Made by a program: the position numbers and the translations under genes. DNA of 64,000 nucleotides from Croceimicrobium sp963974215 (GTDB lineage Bacteria; Bacteroidota; Bacteroidia; Flavobacteriales; Schleiferiaceae): contig CAXBBL010000002.1 of assembly GCA_963974215.1 (NCBI GenBank), positions 310,001 through 374,000 of the forward strand, given 5' to 3'. Below the pieces are notes generated by a model. That model was given only the letters and a program-made list of their open reading frames with translations. It searched no databases and was not told the DNA's origin. This document shows positions 24,582 through 33,515 of this stretch, piece by piece. Each line of letters starts with the position of its first letter. The first letter of the stretch is position 1.

Positions 24582-25838
24582 TTATTCGGATAGCGCCACC
24601 TGATAAGTGCCAACGGTAATCTGCTCCAATAGTACTTTACCGCGGTTTTTTATTTGCTCGCGGGCAGATTGATTATGATGGCGAATGGTATAAAGACTGA
24701 TGTCTTCACGTTGCTCCAAATCAAAGCTTTTGGCTAATTCTTCGCAAAGAGGGAAGGCATTGATAGGATCGTAATTAATACAGAAAGATGAACTTACCGC
24801 TGAATGTTGCGACAGATTTACTCTTGCTCCAAATTGATGGAAAAGTTGGTAAATTTTTGAGAGGTGGTCTTCGGCAATAAAAGCCAAATCGCGGGTACTT
24901 AGCTTTATTAATAACTGATTTTCCTTTTTAATAAAACAGGAAGCCATAGGGTCTAGACTCACTCCTTCACTAATGGTAGTGCCGTCTGATGTTGGATTCT
25001 CAAAAGACTTTACCTTTAAAGGAATTCCCTTCTCCTGTAAAGGTTGAATTGTTTTAGGGTGTATTACTGAAGCCCCGTAAAAAGCCAGTTCAATCGCTTC
25101 GCGATAATTGATTCTATTCAGTAAAACGGTATCCTCAAAAACCTTGGGGTCACCGTTTAAAACACCCGGTACATCTTTCCATATTACCACTTCCGAAGCC
25201 GCCAAACAATAGGCGATTACCGAAGCCGAGTAGTCAGAACCTTCTCTACCTAAAGTGGTGGTATTGCCCATATCATCGGAACCGATAAAACCTTGGGTTA
25301 AATACCGCGCCCCTTCACGCACCGAATCTTGCAACATCCGTTTGGTATAAGTCCAATCCACACGAGCAAAGCGATAACTCTGATCCGTTTTTATTAAGCG
25401 ACGCGCATCGAGCCAAATATTTTGATAGGAGTTTTGATTTAAGTAAGCAGATACAATTTTGGTAGAAAGCAACTCTCCAAAGGATACAATTTGATCGTAC
25501 ACCATATTGAAGCCGCCGTTTATTAAACTGCTTAACTTCATGCGGAGCTGCGCAAACAACTGCAAAACCTCTTCATAAACAGAATGAGCCTGAGGAAAGT
25601 CTAGATCAGCTATAATATCTAAATGATACTTCTCCAATTCTACTAGCGCATTTTCACAAGCCAGTTTATCGCCCGCTAAATGAAAGGCAACAATTTTTTC
25701 TAAGGCATTGGTACTTTTACCCATAGCCGAAATAACCACAAGAATGTCGTCTTCTGTAAAGAAATCTAATACCGAAGCCACCCTTCTTACACCCGCCGCA
25801 TCTTTTACACTTGCTCCCCCAAATTTAAAAACCTTCAT
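24582..25838 (-). CDS. lysC: Aspartate kinase (monofunctional)
   Basis: Phosphorylates aspartate, the first step to lysine, threonine and methionine; cytosolic. 418 residues. Kinase features: MKVFKFGGASVKDAAGVRRV (KFGGxS), INGGFNMVYDQIVSFGELLSTK, TLGREGSDYSASVIAYCLAA and WKDVPGVLNGDPKVFEDTVLL. C-terminal ACT-like region from about residue 300 (ENQLLIKLSTRDLAFIAEDHLSKIYQLF). A shortened regulatory part is common in Bacteroidota. Promoter box 25853-25860. The acyltransferase gene follows within 8 bases, so they are probably cotranscribed. Confidence 0.88.
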   Translation of the reverse strand: MKVFKFGGASVKDAAGVRRVASVLDFFTEDDILVVISAMGKSTNALEKIVAFHLAGDKLACENALVELEKYHLDIIADLDFPQAHSVYEEVLQLFAQLRMKLSSLINGGFNMVYDQIVSFGELLSTKIVSAYLNQNSYQNIWLDARRLIKTDQSYRFARVDWTYTKRMLQDSVREGARYLTQGFIGSDDMGNTTTLGREGSDYSASVIAYCLAASEVVIWKDVPGVLNGDPKVFEDTVLLNRINYREAIELAFYGASVIHPKTIQPLQEKGIPLKVKSFENPTSDGTTISEGVSLDPMASCFIKKENQLLIKLSTRDLAFIAEDHLSKIYQLFHQFGARVNLSQHSAVSSSFCINYDPINAFPLCEELAKSFDLEQREDISLYTIRHHNQSAREQIKNRGKVLLEQITVGTYQVALSE

Positions 25839-25852
25839 CGCTTAAATTTCCC

Positions 25853-25860
25853 CAAAAGTA
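25853..25860 (-). promoter_or_regulatory. Candidate -7 box TACTTTTG for aspartate kinase
   Basis: TACTTTTG on the minus strand, 14 bases before the ATG at 25838. It implies a short leader. Confidence 0.45.
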
Positions 25861-25923
25861 AAAAGAAATAAGGCTGACCGATGGAATAAAGGCCAATGCT
25901 TTAAGACCTGAATATGAGTTATT

Positions 25924-25931
25924 TAAATTTG
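25924..25931 (+). promoter_or_regulatory. Candidate -7 box TAAATTTG for the OmpL47-repeat gene
   Basis: TAAATTTG 33 bases before ATG 25965. It overlaps the extended open frame that starts at 25914, which argues for the later start. Confidence 0.45.
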
Positions 25932-25964
25932 TATATTGTTGGAAATTCAATCACCAACAATTCT

Positions 25965-27692
25965 ATGAAGAAACAATATGTCTTAAGCATCCTAGTTAGT
26001 GGACTTTTAAGCGGCAGTATTTTAGCGCAAAGTCCCACAGTTAATAGTCATGAAAAAAAGGTGTTCATCAAAGATGGTAAAACCTATGTCCAAAAATCAT
26101 TACCCCTCTACTTAAGTTTTTCAACCAGTCCAAATGGGGAAAAACACGAATTAAATAGCGAAATAACCAAGGAGTATACAAACCCCATGTATCTTGATAC
26201 GGAGGGTGTAAACTACATTCGCAGCCACTGGGCCGTTGACCAAACGACTTTAAAAACGGTTGAACCCAAAGTAGAAATTCGTTATGAGCTTTACGCAGAT
26301 GGCTTGGCCCCGCAAAGTTCTCTTAGTTTAAGTGGAGCCCCCAGCTATTATGCCAAAGGAGTCTTATTTTATGGCAAAGGGTTAAGTGGCAGTCTTAGCT
26401 CCCGCGATGGGGTTAGTGGTGTTGAGGCCATAAACTACTCAATAAATAGTGCCGCCTATACCAGCTATAATAGTAGCTTAAATTTAAGCAAAGAAGGAGC
26501 AAACACATTATTTTATTACGCTTATGATTTTGTAGGAAATGCCGAAAACCCCAAGCAAAAGGATTTCACGGTAGATTTAAGCAATCCAACCTCCAACCAT
26601 AGCATATTAGGCATTAGCTATAAAGGAAACATCCTAGCCCCGAGCACTAAATTTAGCCTCAGTAGCAGCGATAACTTAAGCGGCGTAAACAACACACAAT
26701 ACGAATTCGACGGCAATGGCAAGCGCGTTTATTCTTCCAACATTTCCATCAGCAGCCTAAGCGACGGCCAACACACCCTCAACTATTACAGTACCGATAA
26801 TGTTAAAAATGCGGAAGCGGCAAAAAGCTTTAGCTTCTACTTAGATAAAATAGCGCCAGAGCCAAGCCACAGCATTAATGGCGATCAATATCAGGGTAAC
26901 TATCTCTATGTTTCATCGCGTACAACAGTTAGTTTAGCTGCTACAGACAATCATGCAGGCGTTAAAAACATAGAATATAAAATTGATGGAGACAGCTACG
27001 GGAGCTACAGTTCAGCATTTTCTATTCCTAATAGTAGTGGTGTACATAATATCCGTTACCGCTCGACCGATAATGTAGAGAACCGCAGCTCTAGTGAACT
27101 AAGACCTGTTTTCATGGACAACACCGCTCCTTCCACGGGAATTAATTATGGCAGTCCACAATTTTTTGACCGCGACACCCTTTTCATTAATAAGGACACA
27201 GAAATAAGTCTTCGCAAGAGTGACGCTCATTCTGGCCTATTAAAAACAGAGTACAGTCTTGATGGCGGTGCGTTAAAAAACTACGCTGTTTTCAGCATAC
27301 CCAATGAAGGGAATCATAGTATTGGCTTTTTCTCTACCGATCGGGTAAACAATAAAGAAACCCAAAAAGAAAGCAAGGTCTTTGTCGACAATACCGGTCC
27401 TGAAATCTACATCAACTTTAGCATCGAAAAGATTGGCGCTAAAGAAGGTCTGCCTATTTATCCAAATTATACTCGTCTATATATTGGTGCAACCGATATG
27501 CACTGCGGTACTGAAGAAATTCTTTATTCCATTAATGATGAAGCCATGCGAGCTTATTCTAGCCCACGTTCTTTAGATATTTCGGAAGTAGATTTACTAA
27601 AATCGGCGAAGAAATATAGCGTAAAAGTTGTGGCTAAGGACAAACTAGGGAACAGTTCTGAAAAAACAGTAGAGTTCTTTATCGAGAAGTAA
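25965..27692 (+). CDS. Secreted protein with OmpL47-type Ig-like repeats
   Basis: 575 residues from ATG 25965: signal peptide MKKQYVLSILVSGLLSGSILAQ, then about five repeats of ~85-90 residues. Each has a D/SGV-x-x-I-x-Y-S-I/L-D centre, e.g. SGVNNTQYEFDGNGK, AGVKNIEYKIDGDSYG, SGLLKTEYSLDGGAL, and closes with the turn YYSTDNVKNAE, YRSTDNVENRS or FSTDRVNNKE, which typifies OmpL47-type beta repeats. No LPxTG and no type IX sorting domain at the end (EFFIEK). Surface or periplasmic binding or structural role inferred. It is monocistronic, with a bidirectional terminator downstream. Confidence 0.8.
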   Translation: MKKQYVLSILVSGLLSGSILAQSPTVNSHEKKVFIKDGKTYVQKSLPLYLSFSTSPNGEKHELNSEITKEYTNPMYLDTEGVNYIRSHWAVDQTTLKTVEPKVEIRYELYADGLAPQSSLSLSGAPSYYAKGVLFYGKGLSGSLSSRDGVSGVEAINYSINSAAYTSYNSSLNLSKEGANTLFYYAYDFVGNAENPKQKDFTVDLSNPTSNHSILGISYKGNILAPSTKFSLSSSDNLSGVNNTQYEFDGNGKRVYSSNISISSLSDGQHTLNYYSTDNVKNAEAAKSFSFYLDKIAPEPSHSINGDQYQGNYLYVSSRTTVSLAATDNHAGVKNIEYKIDGDSYGSYSSAFSIPNSSGVHNIRYRSTDNVENRSSSELRPVFMDNTAPSTGINYGSPQFFDRDTLFINKDTEISLRKSDAHSGLLKTEYSLDGGALKNYAVFSIPNEGNHSIGFFSTDRVNNKETQKESKVFVDNTGPEIYINFSIEKIGAKEGLPIYPNYTRLYIGATDMHCGTEEILYSINDEAMRAYSSPRSLDISEVDLLKSAKKYSVKVVAKDKLGNSSEKTVEFFIEK

Positions 27693-27716
27693 ATTTTCTC
27701 ATTCCATTTTTAATAA

Positions 27717-27753
27717 AAAGGCTGCTTGTAGTAATTACAAGCAGCCTTTGTTT
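27717..27753. terminator. Bidirectional terminator (14-base perfect stem)
   Basis: AAAGGCTGCTTGTA (27717-27730) pairs perfectly with TACAAGCAGCCTTT (27736-27749) around loop GTAAT, with T-rich flanks on both strands. It ends the OmpL47-repeat transcript and the minus-strand tetR-icd-sbtAB transcript. Confidence 0.9.
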
Positions 27754-27804
27754 GATAGTGCCTTTGTTTAATTCTCAAAGGGCTGTAGGTGTAAATAAAA
27801 AAAC

Positions 27805-28098
27805 TTAATGCTTTACCCATTGCGCATCTGCAACAGCGCAAATACCACCCGACTTTTCTAGCATGGAGCGGATTAACTCTTTCATACTTTCAAACTTATC
27901 GATAGAGCAATACCAAATAATTAAGGTATTGGTAAAGGCATCCGACAAGCCTAAACCGTCTTGCATGCCCCGATTACCCATACCGCTCACCTTTTCGATA
28001 AGCGTAAAACCTTCGACCTTTTCTTTGGCGAAAAGTTTTAAAAAGGTGTCTTTTTCCGCATGAGGAACAATGATCTCCACTCTTTTTATATTTTCCAT
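27805..28098 (-). CDS. sbtB: PII-like signalling protein, SbtB type
   Basis: 97 residues with the ferredoxin-like PII fold: KRVEIIVPHAEKDTFLKLFAKEKVEGFTLIEKV, a T-loop-like segment (SGMGNRGMQDGLGLSDAF) and TLIIWYCSIDKFESMKELIRSMLEKSGGICAV. SbtB binds adenine nucleotides and controls the SbtA bicarbonate transporter. The identity rests mainly on position: one base separates its ATG from the sbtA stop. The cyanobacterial C-terminal CGPxGC loop is absent (ends AVADAQWVKH). Its terminator is the 27717 hairpin. Confidence 0.8.
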   Translation of the reverse strand: MENIKRVEIIVPHAEKDTFLKLFAKEKVEGFTLIEKVSGMGNRGMQDGLGLSDAFTNTLIIWYCSIDKFESMKELIRSMLEKSGGICAVADAQWVKH

Positions 28099-28099
28099 A

Positions 28100-29065
28100 T
28101 TAAGCGTAAATGAGTTCTAAAAGTGCGTAATAAACTGGGATTCCTATAATGATGTTTAGAGGAAAGGTAATCCCAAGCGATAAAGGAACATATATCCCAG
28201 GGTTAGCTTGGGGCACCGCCATGCGCATCGCGGCTGGGACCGCTATATAACTAGCACTAGCAGCTAGAATAGTGAGCAAAAAAGCGTTGCCGAGGCTAAT
28301 TCCTAAAAGCGGACAAAGAAGCATAGTTACGCCTGCGTTTAACAGCGGGATAATAATACCGAAAGCCACCAAAAAGCCACCTTTCGCTTTGAGACCAGAA
28401 ATACGTTTTCCAGCCAGCAAACCCATATCCAACATAAAGAGACTCAATATTCCTTTAAACAGGTTTTCGCTAAAAGGCGCAACACCTTTATACTGCTCAT
28501 CAGAAATTAATAAGCCAATAACCAAACTGAGAAGAATGATAAAAACGGAGCCGTTGGTTAGCGCTTCATGCAGAACCGATTTAAAATTATTTTTCCCTTT
28601 TCCTTTGGTGCTCCGGCCAATTAATATCACTCCAACAATAATAGCTGGCGATTCCATAATCGCTAAAGCAGCAATCATATGACCACCGAAAGCCACACCG
28701 GACTGCTCTAAAAAGGCCACTGCTGTTACAAAAGTTACTGCACTAACCGACCCATAGGTAGCGGCAATAGCTCCTGCATTATAGATATCTATTTTACGCT
28801 TTAAAATGTAAAAAGTATAAATAGGAACAATGATCGCTAGAAAAACTGCAAAACCGAGAGGCTTCAGCATCAGTGCCCAATCCTCGCCATGCGCCAATTC
28901 TATCCCTCCTTTTAAACCGATGGAAAAAAGCAAGAATAGTGATAGAAATTTCGCCACTTCGCGTGGGATCTCTAAATCGGAACGGACCAAGACTGCGAGC
29001 AGTCCACCTATAAAAAACAATATAGGCGGACTGAGCAGATTTTCTAAAATTAGAGAGGTGTTCAT
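28100..29065 (-). CDS. sbtA: Sodium-dependent bicarbonate transporter family protein SbtA
   Basis: Inner-membrane carrier, 321 residues, about ten hydrophobic segments in two repeats. The family hallmarks (DUF897) are the start LLSPPILFFIGGLLAVLVRSDLEIPREV, LFLLFSIGLKGG, YGSVSAVTFVTA and the late LLTILAASASYIAVPAAMRMAVPQANPGIYVPLSLGITFPLNI. In cyanobacteria SbtA imports HCO3- with Na+. It starts 10 bases after the icd stop and is directly followed by the PII-like gene, so all are one operon. Confidence 0.88.
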   Translation of the reverse strand: MNTSLILENLLSPPILFFIGGLLAVLVRSDLEIPREVAKFLSLFLLFSIGLKGGIELAHGEDWALMLKPLGFAVFLAIIVPIYTFYILKRKIDIYNAGAIAATYGSVSAVTFVTAVAFLEQSGVAFGGHMIAALAIMESPAIIVGVILIGRSTKGKGKNNFKSVLHEALTNGSVFIILLSLVIGLLISDEQYKGVAPFSENLFKGILSLFMLDMGLLAGKRISGLKAKGGFLVAFGIIIPLLNAGVTMLLCPLLGISLGNAFLLTILAASASYIAVPAAMRMAVPQANPGIYVPLSLGITFPLNIIIGIPVYYALLELIYA

Positions 29066-29074
29066 AGCGAGGCT

Positions 29075-30538
29075 TTATTCACCCTGGCCCAAGGAGAAGG
29101 CCAACTTATCGTTGAAATAATAAAGGTTTTCTGTTTTAACCACGTCAATACCCTCTTTTAAAAGTGCCATCATTAACTGTGGGATGGTCTCCTTTTCCAC
29201 GGCTTTCATACTATTCACATCTTTAGGATTGTGCTTATTCACAAAGCGACAACGCCAATGATCCGTGCAAAAAGTCTCTGGTAATCCGTCAGGATAAACC
29301 TTCACTCCACGATTGGTAATCATTTTCAATTTCAAATCATCTCCCGCATGGGTTTCCAGTAAAGCACCTAATTGCACTGGCGTAAGATGGCTATTATCAA
29401 TGAACAAGTCGGCACCCACTAAAACTTTATCGTGTTTAGGGCGACTGTATTCGGGAATTATAATTGGGCGGAAATCGTCTTTATTTAATTTCAGAGGACT
29501 GATTTCACTTGGCATCTGCCCTAGGCGGGCAATTACGGCATCAGCAAATTCACGTGTGCCCACTTTTTGCTTTGAATGAGAACGATAAATATCACCAGTA
29601 TGAATGCCATCTTCGATAGTTTTATACCAAGCGTTGGCAATATTCATGGCGACATCTAGCTGACCTAAATGCTGCAACATTAAAACCGCCGCCGAAATTA
29701 ATCCACTCGGATTCGCCATGTTTTTACCCGAAATATCGGGCGCTGAACCATGTACCGCTTCAAACATAGCAAAACCCTTCCCAATGTTTGAAGAGCCGCC
29801 TAAACCAACCGAGCCCGTAATTTGCGCAGCTATGTCGCTGATAATATCACCGTATAAATTAAGAGTAACAACTACGTCAAACTGCTCAGGCTGATCGGCT
29901 AAAAGAGCAGCACCAATGTCAATGATTTTTAATTCGCTTTCAATTTCTGGATACTCTAAAGCCATCTCTTTGAAAACAGAACTAAAAAGACCGTCCGTTA
30001 ATTTCATAATATTATCCTTCACCATGCAGGTTACTTTTTTGCGGCCGTTATTACGGGCGTACTCAAAAGCATAACGGATAATTTTTTGGGTCCCCGGAAT
30101 GGTAATCAATTTTAAGCACTGAAAAACGTCGGTAGTTTGACGGTGCTCGATTCCAGCGTAAAGGTCTTCTTCATTTTCACGCACAATCACTACATCCATT
30201 TCGGGATGTTTACTTTCAATAAAAGGCGATAAACTTTTACAAGGGCGAATATTTGCAAAAAGGCCTAATGATTTACGGATAGTAACATTAAGACTCTTAT
30301 ATCCTCCCCCTTGCGGTGTGGTAATAGGGGCCTTTAAAAACACTTTATTACGACGCAAGATGTCCCAAGATTCCGTGGTAATCCCCGCTGTATTTCCAGA
30401 TAAATACACTTTCTCACCGATATCGATGAAATCGTAATCCAATTCAGCTCCGGCTGCTTCCATAATGCGCAGGGTGGCGTCCATAATTTCAGGACCAATG
30501 CCGTCGCCTTTAGCAACTGTAATACGTGGTTTACTCAT
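29075..30538 (-). CDS. icd: Isocitrate dehydrogenase, long Thermus/Rickettsia-like type
   Basis: Oxidative decarboxylation of isocitrate to 2-oxoglutarate with release of CO2 in the TCA cycle; the reverse reaction fixes CO2. 487 residues. Features: TVAKGDGIGPEIMDATLRI, the substrate-binding segment SLNVTIRKSLGLFANIRPCKSL, VIVRENEEDLYAGIEHRQ, the catalytic KDNIMKLTDGLF and the metal-binding ...DIISDIAAQITGSVGLGGS, then FEAVHGSAPDISGKNMANP. A ~140-residue C-terminal extension (from about 345) matches the long bacterial subtype. It lies between the tetR and sbtA genes, 10 and 9 bases apart. Confidence 0.92.
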   Translation of the reverse strand: MSKPRITVAKGDGIGPEIMDATLRIMEAAGAELDYDFIDIGEKVYLSGNTAGITTESWDILRRNKVFLKAPITTPQGGGYKSLNVTIRKSLGLFANIRPCKSLSPFIESKHPEMDVVIVRENEEDLYAGIEHRQTTDVFQCLKLITIPGTQKIIRYAFEYARNNGRKKVTCMVKDNIMKLTDGLFSSVFKEMALEYPEIESELKIIDIGAALLADQPEQFDVVVTLNLYGDIISDIAAQITGSVGLGGSSNIGKGFAMFEAVHGSAPDISGKNMANPSGLISAAVLMLQHLGQLDVAMNIANAWYKTIEDGIHTGDIYRSHSKQKVGTREFADAVIARLGQMPSEISPLKLNKDDFRPIIIPEYSRPKHDKVLVGADLFIDNSHLTPVQLGALLETHAGDDLKLKMITNRGVKVYPDGLPETFCTDHWRCRFVNKHNPKDVNSMKAVEKETIPQLMMALLKEGIDVVKTENLYYFNDKLAFSLGQGE

Positions 30539-30548
30539 TTGTAGATGT

Positions 30549-31232
30549 TTAGGGTTTAATTTTTAGTGAATTATAGAGAAGTTGTAGTAAAAAATCGTCT
30601 AACTTAACCTGATCCGTCTCCTGCGGAAAATCGGTTAAAGCGGGTAAATGCTTTGCATAGTATTTTAAAGAATGTGACATTTCAATAATAGTAGTGGCTA
30701 AAGCGAGCGGATATTTTTCATCAGGCTTTACCGCTAAAATCATTTCGGCCAACAATGCAGTAATACTTTTATAAGGAGCGAAAAAACGCTTGGCATTATC
30801 TTCATCTACCTGCGCGTGATAATAGGCCTTGGAACCTTCATTAATAACAAGGTCTCGTAAATCTTGCTTGCTTATCACGCCCGGATCGGCAGCCACAGCC
30901 GGAATATTACTAATTACCCTAACGGCTTTAATCAGACTTTGCAGCGGATCGGTTTCAATGGCAGTAAATACTTTTACCTGCTGTTCTAGCCAGGTCCAAT
31001 AAAGCTGAAAGTAATATTGCAGCAGTCTTTGCTTATTTGCAAAGTACTTATAAACGGTAGCCTCGGTTATGCCTGCTGCAGCCGCTAACTTCTTGGCGGT
31101 AAACGCCTCCATGCCGGTTTCTAAAATCAACTTAGCTCCCGAAGCAATCACCTTTCTCCCCGCTACAGAACTAGTGGGATCTTTTAGATAAAGATCACTA
31201 TTTAAGGTAAAAGAATACTTGGAAGTAGTCAT
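30549..31232 (-). CDS. TetR/AcrR-family regulator, first gene of the icd-sbtAB operon
   Basis: 227 residues. N-terminal helix-turn-helix: GRKVIASGAKLILETGMEAF, TAKKLAAAAGITEATVYKYFANKQRLLQYYF. The C-terminal ligand or dimer domain is helical with no recognised ligand motif. It starts downstream of a TACTTTTG box and is 10 bases before icd, so it probably autoregulates the operon. The sensed molecule is unknown; a central-carbon intermediate is an obvious guess, given icd and sbtA. Confidence 0.85.
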   Translation of the reverse strand: MTTSKYSFTLNSDLYLKDPTSSVAGRKVIASGAKLILETGMEAFTAKKLAAAAGITEATVYKYFANKQRLLQYYFQLYWTWLEQQVKVFTAIETDPLQSLIKAVRVISNIPAVAADPGVISKQDLRDLVINEGSKAYYHAQVDEDNAKRFFAPYKSITALLAEMILAVKPDEKYPLALATTIIEMSHSLKYYAKHLPALTDFPQETDQVKLDDFLLQLLYNSLKIKP

Positions 31233-31263
31233 GCTTTTCTAAATTATAGTAATACTATATTCT

Positions 31264-31271
31264 GCAAAAGT
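31264..31271 (-). promoter_or_regulatory. Candidate -7 box TACTTTTG for tetR-icd-sbtA-sbtB
   Basis: TACTTTTG on the minus strand, 31 bases before the ATG at 31232. It is the only strong box upstream of the four genes. Confidence 0.45.
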
Positions 31272-31326
31272 AAAACCCAATCTTCACATAGGAAAGCTTT
31301 TATTTCTGAATTTCAAAAAAAAAAAA

Positions 31327-32556
31327 TCAAGTGAATCCAGTAGCAGCAGATCCTGCGAGAAAACCGCTCGTCCAAGCATGTTGAAAATTAAAACCACCCG
31401 TTACGCCGTCTACGTTTAACACTTCTCCCGCAAGATGGATGTTGGGATATTTTTTCAGCGCAAAATTCACTAAATCGACCTCCTGCAAATCCACACCGCC
31501 AGCGGTAACAAACTCTTCTTTAAAGGTTGTTTTACCATTTACTTCAAAAGGACAAGCGCTTATAAAGCGCACCATTCGATTTAGCTCTTTATTTGACAGC
31601 TCTGAAAAAACCTTGCTTTCTGCCACATCTGCCTTGAGCATTAAAGCTTGCCAAAGTCGGGCGGGTATGCCAAATTGAGCATGGCCATAAACCCGTTTTC
31701 TATTCCCTTCATCGCGCAAGCTTAGAAAAAACTGCCGCAATTCTTCCTCTTTATAATTGGTCCAATTAATTAAGATGGGAAACTGATAACTACGCTTAAA
31801 GAAATCGAGGGCATGCCAAGCAGAAAGCTTAATAATAGCTGGAGCGCTAAAACCCCAATGTGTTATTAATACGGGACCCTCTTGTCGCCATTTTGTACCC
31901 GGTACTTGCACCGAACCATGCGGCACAGACAAACCTTTTAGATCTTTTAAATCGGAACTAGGCACATTAAAAGTGAAGAGTGAAGCAATGGGATGATGCA
32001 GCTCTAAGCCTAGTTTTTCTAAAAATTGGTAAGCTCGTAATTGTAGGCTTCCGCCCGATGCGATTATAAGCGAGCGACAACTAAAAGCTTGATTATTTTT
32101 AAAGCTTAGAATCACTTCCGTTTCATTGATCGGATCAATAGACAAAAGCTCCATTGACTTATGCAAAATAATACCTAGCCTATTCGCCTCCCCTTCTAAA
32201 CAATCAATTACACTTTGCGATGAATCACTCTTTGGGAAAACCCGTCCGTCATCTTCAGTTTTTAAAGGCACCCCTCTCTGCTCGAACCATGCGCGGGTTT
32301 CCTTAGGACCGAAAAGTGAAAATGGCTTTTTCAAGCTGCGGCCACCGCGCGGATAGAATTTTACCAACTGTGCAGGCGACTCACAATCGTGGGTAACATT
32401 ACAGCGACCGCCACCACTAACCATAACCTTAGTAAGCGTTTTGTTTGTTTTTTCAAAGATATGGACCCTTGCCCCATTCTCCGCTGCTGCTATTGCCGCA
32501 AAATACCCAGCGGCTCCCGCTCCGATTACGGCGATTTCCAGTTTTTCCACTTTCAA
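31327..32556 (-). CDS. BaiN/YhiN (HI0933)-family FAD flavoprotein
   Basis: 409 residues. FAD-binding GxGxxG at the start (IAVIGAGAAGYFAAIAAAENG) followed by HIFEKTNKTLTKVMVSGGGRCNVTHDCE, the specific HI0933 signature. A middle substrate domain (residues ~170-330) and a C-terminal LAGEVLNVDGVTGGFNFQHAWTSGFLAGSAA complete the fold. Family members are NAD(P)H-dependent oxidoreductases of largely unknown substrate. It has no operon partner: 95 bases of plain sequence separate it from the tetR promoter region. Confidence 0.88.
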   Translation of the reverse strand: MKVEKLEIAVIGAGAAGYFAAIAAAENGARVHIFEKTNKTLTKVMVSGGGRCNVTHDCESPAQLVKFYPRGGRSLKKPFSLFGPKETRAWFEQRGVPLKTEDDGRVFPKSDSSQSVIDCLEGEANRLGIILHKSMELLSIDPINETEVILSFKNNQAFSCRSLIIASGGSLQLRAYQFLEKLGLELHHPIASLFTFNVPSSDLKDLKGLSVPHGSVQVPGTKWRQEGPVLITHWGFSAPAIIKLSAWHALDFFKRSYQFPILINWTNYKEEELRQFFLSLRDEGNRKRVYGHAQFGIPARLWQALMLKADVAESKVFSELSNKELNRMVRFISACPFEVNGKTTFKEEFVTAGGVDLQEVDLVNFALKKYPNIHLAGEVLNVDGVTGGFNFQHAWTSGFLAGSAATGFT

Positions 32557-32671
32557 TTTATTTAGATCTTGAGGAAGCTAACTCTCGTCTTAAGCTCGCC
32601 AGAAATTATTGATAAAGCCTTCTTCCCAGTGCTATTCTAGTTATCAATCGCGCTTTCAGCAAAACACTAAG

Positions 32672-33490
32672 CTACTGCGCAAAGGTCCAAAGAAGCGCTT
32701 TTTCTTTGGTCGCCCTAAAAATTGTATTATGCTTTTCACCGGGCTCATCCGAATAATGCCAGCGAAGGGTTGTGGGCGCATCTGCACTTAAAGTTTGCGC
32801 TAAAGCTTGGGTATATTTCGAAATATCTAGGGCACTAGAACCCGCAAACCATAGACTTATGTTTGAGCCCGGGAAGCGCTTCAATTTATCGGCTGCCGCA
32901 CTTTGTAGGGCGTGATTATTCCACCAGAGCGAGGGGTCCATCGCGATATAGTGATCAAAGGCCATTGGATGCTCAAGAAATGTTTCCATAACAAACAGCC
33001 CCGCTAGAGACTCACCAAGCAAGCCTTTCTCGCCCGAAACTCGATATTTCATAGTAACCATAGGGACGAGTTCCTCCAATATAAAAGCACGGAAATCCTT
33101 AGCGCCATCCGATAAAGGGCAGTATTTGGCATCTTCCACTTGTTGAGAAGCACCGGTTAAATCTCTGTGACGATCGGTATTCTCTATCCCTACCAAAATG
33201 AGCGGCTCAATTTGTCCACTCTCCACTAGCGCTGCAATGGTATTAGCAATGTGGGGGAAGTCCTCTTTTAGGCCGCCATCCGGCATGTACAAAACTTTGA
33301 GATTCTCTAGCTCATCATAATTCCGTGGTAGCCAAACATTAATAGTCCGCTCCTCTTGCAACAGTTTGGAGTCAACAGTAAAGCTTTCGTGTGCCGGAAT
33401 TGGGTCATTATAAGCCATTTTTCGAGCACAGGACGTCAGAACTAAAGCGAGGAATACGGCTGAAATTAAGAGTGGATTATTTTTCATCAT
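32672..33490 (-). CDS. Lipoprotein alpha/beta-hydrolase of the esterase-D type
   Basis: 272 residues; MMKNNPLLISAVFLALVLTSC is a lipoprotein signal with Cys21. The catalytic Ser lies in GLLGESLAGLFVMETF (GESLAG), the conserved LKVLYMPDGGLKED stretch precedes it, and AMDPSLWWNNHAL follows; a C-terminal His is in EKHNTIFRATKEKALLW. This fits the PF00756 esterase group (Fes/IroE, S-formylglutathione hydrolase-like). Periplasmic or surface ester hydrolysis, e.g. of siderophores or sugar esters, is inferred; the substrate is unknown. Confidence 0.8.
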   Translation of the reverse strand: MMKNNPLLISAVFLALVLTSCARKMAYNDPIPAHESFTVDSKLLQEERTINVWLPRNYDELENLKVLYMPDGGLKEDFPHIANTIAALVESGQIEPLILVGIENTDRHRDLTGASQQVEDAKYCPLSDGAKDFRAFILEELVPMVTMKYRVSGEKGLLGESLAGLFVMETFLEHPMAFDHYIAMDPSLWWNNHALQSAAADKLKRFPGSNISLWFAGSSALDISKYTQALAQTLSADAPTTLRWHYSDEPGEKHNTIFRATKEKALLWTFAQ

Positions 33491-33515
33491 GATTTGCTTT
33501 AAACGCCTGTTTCAA

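Noticed and set aside
28272..28682. 136-residue plus-strand frame
   Set aside because: Antisense to sbtA; basic shadow of a membrane gene.
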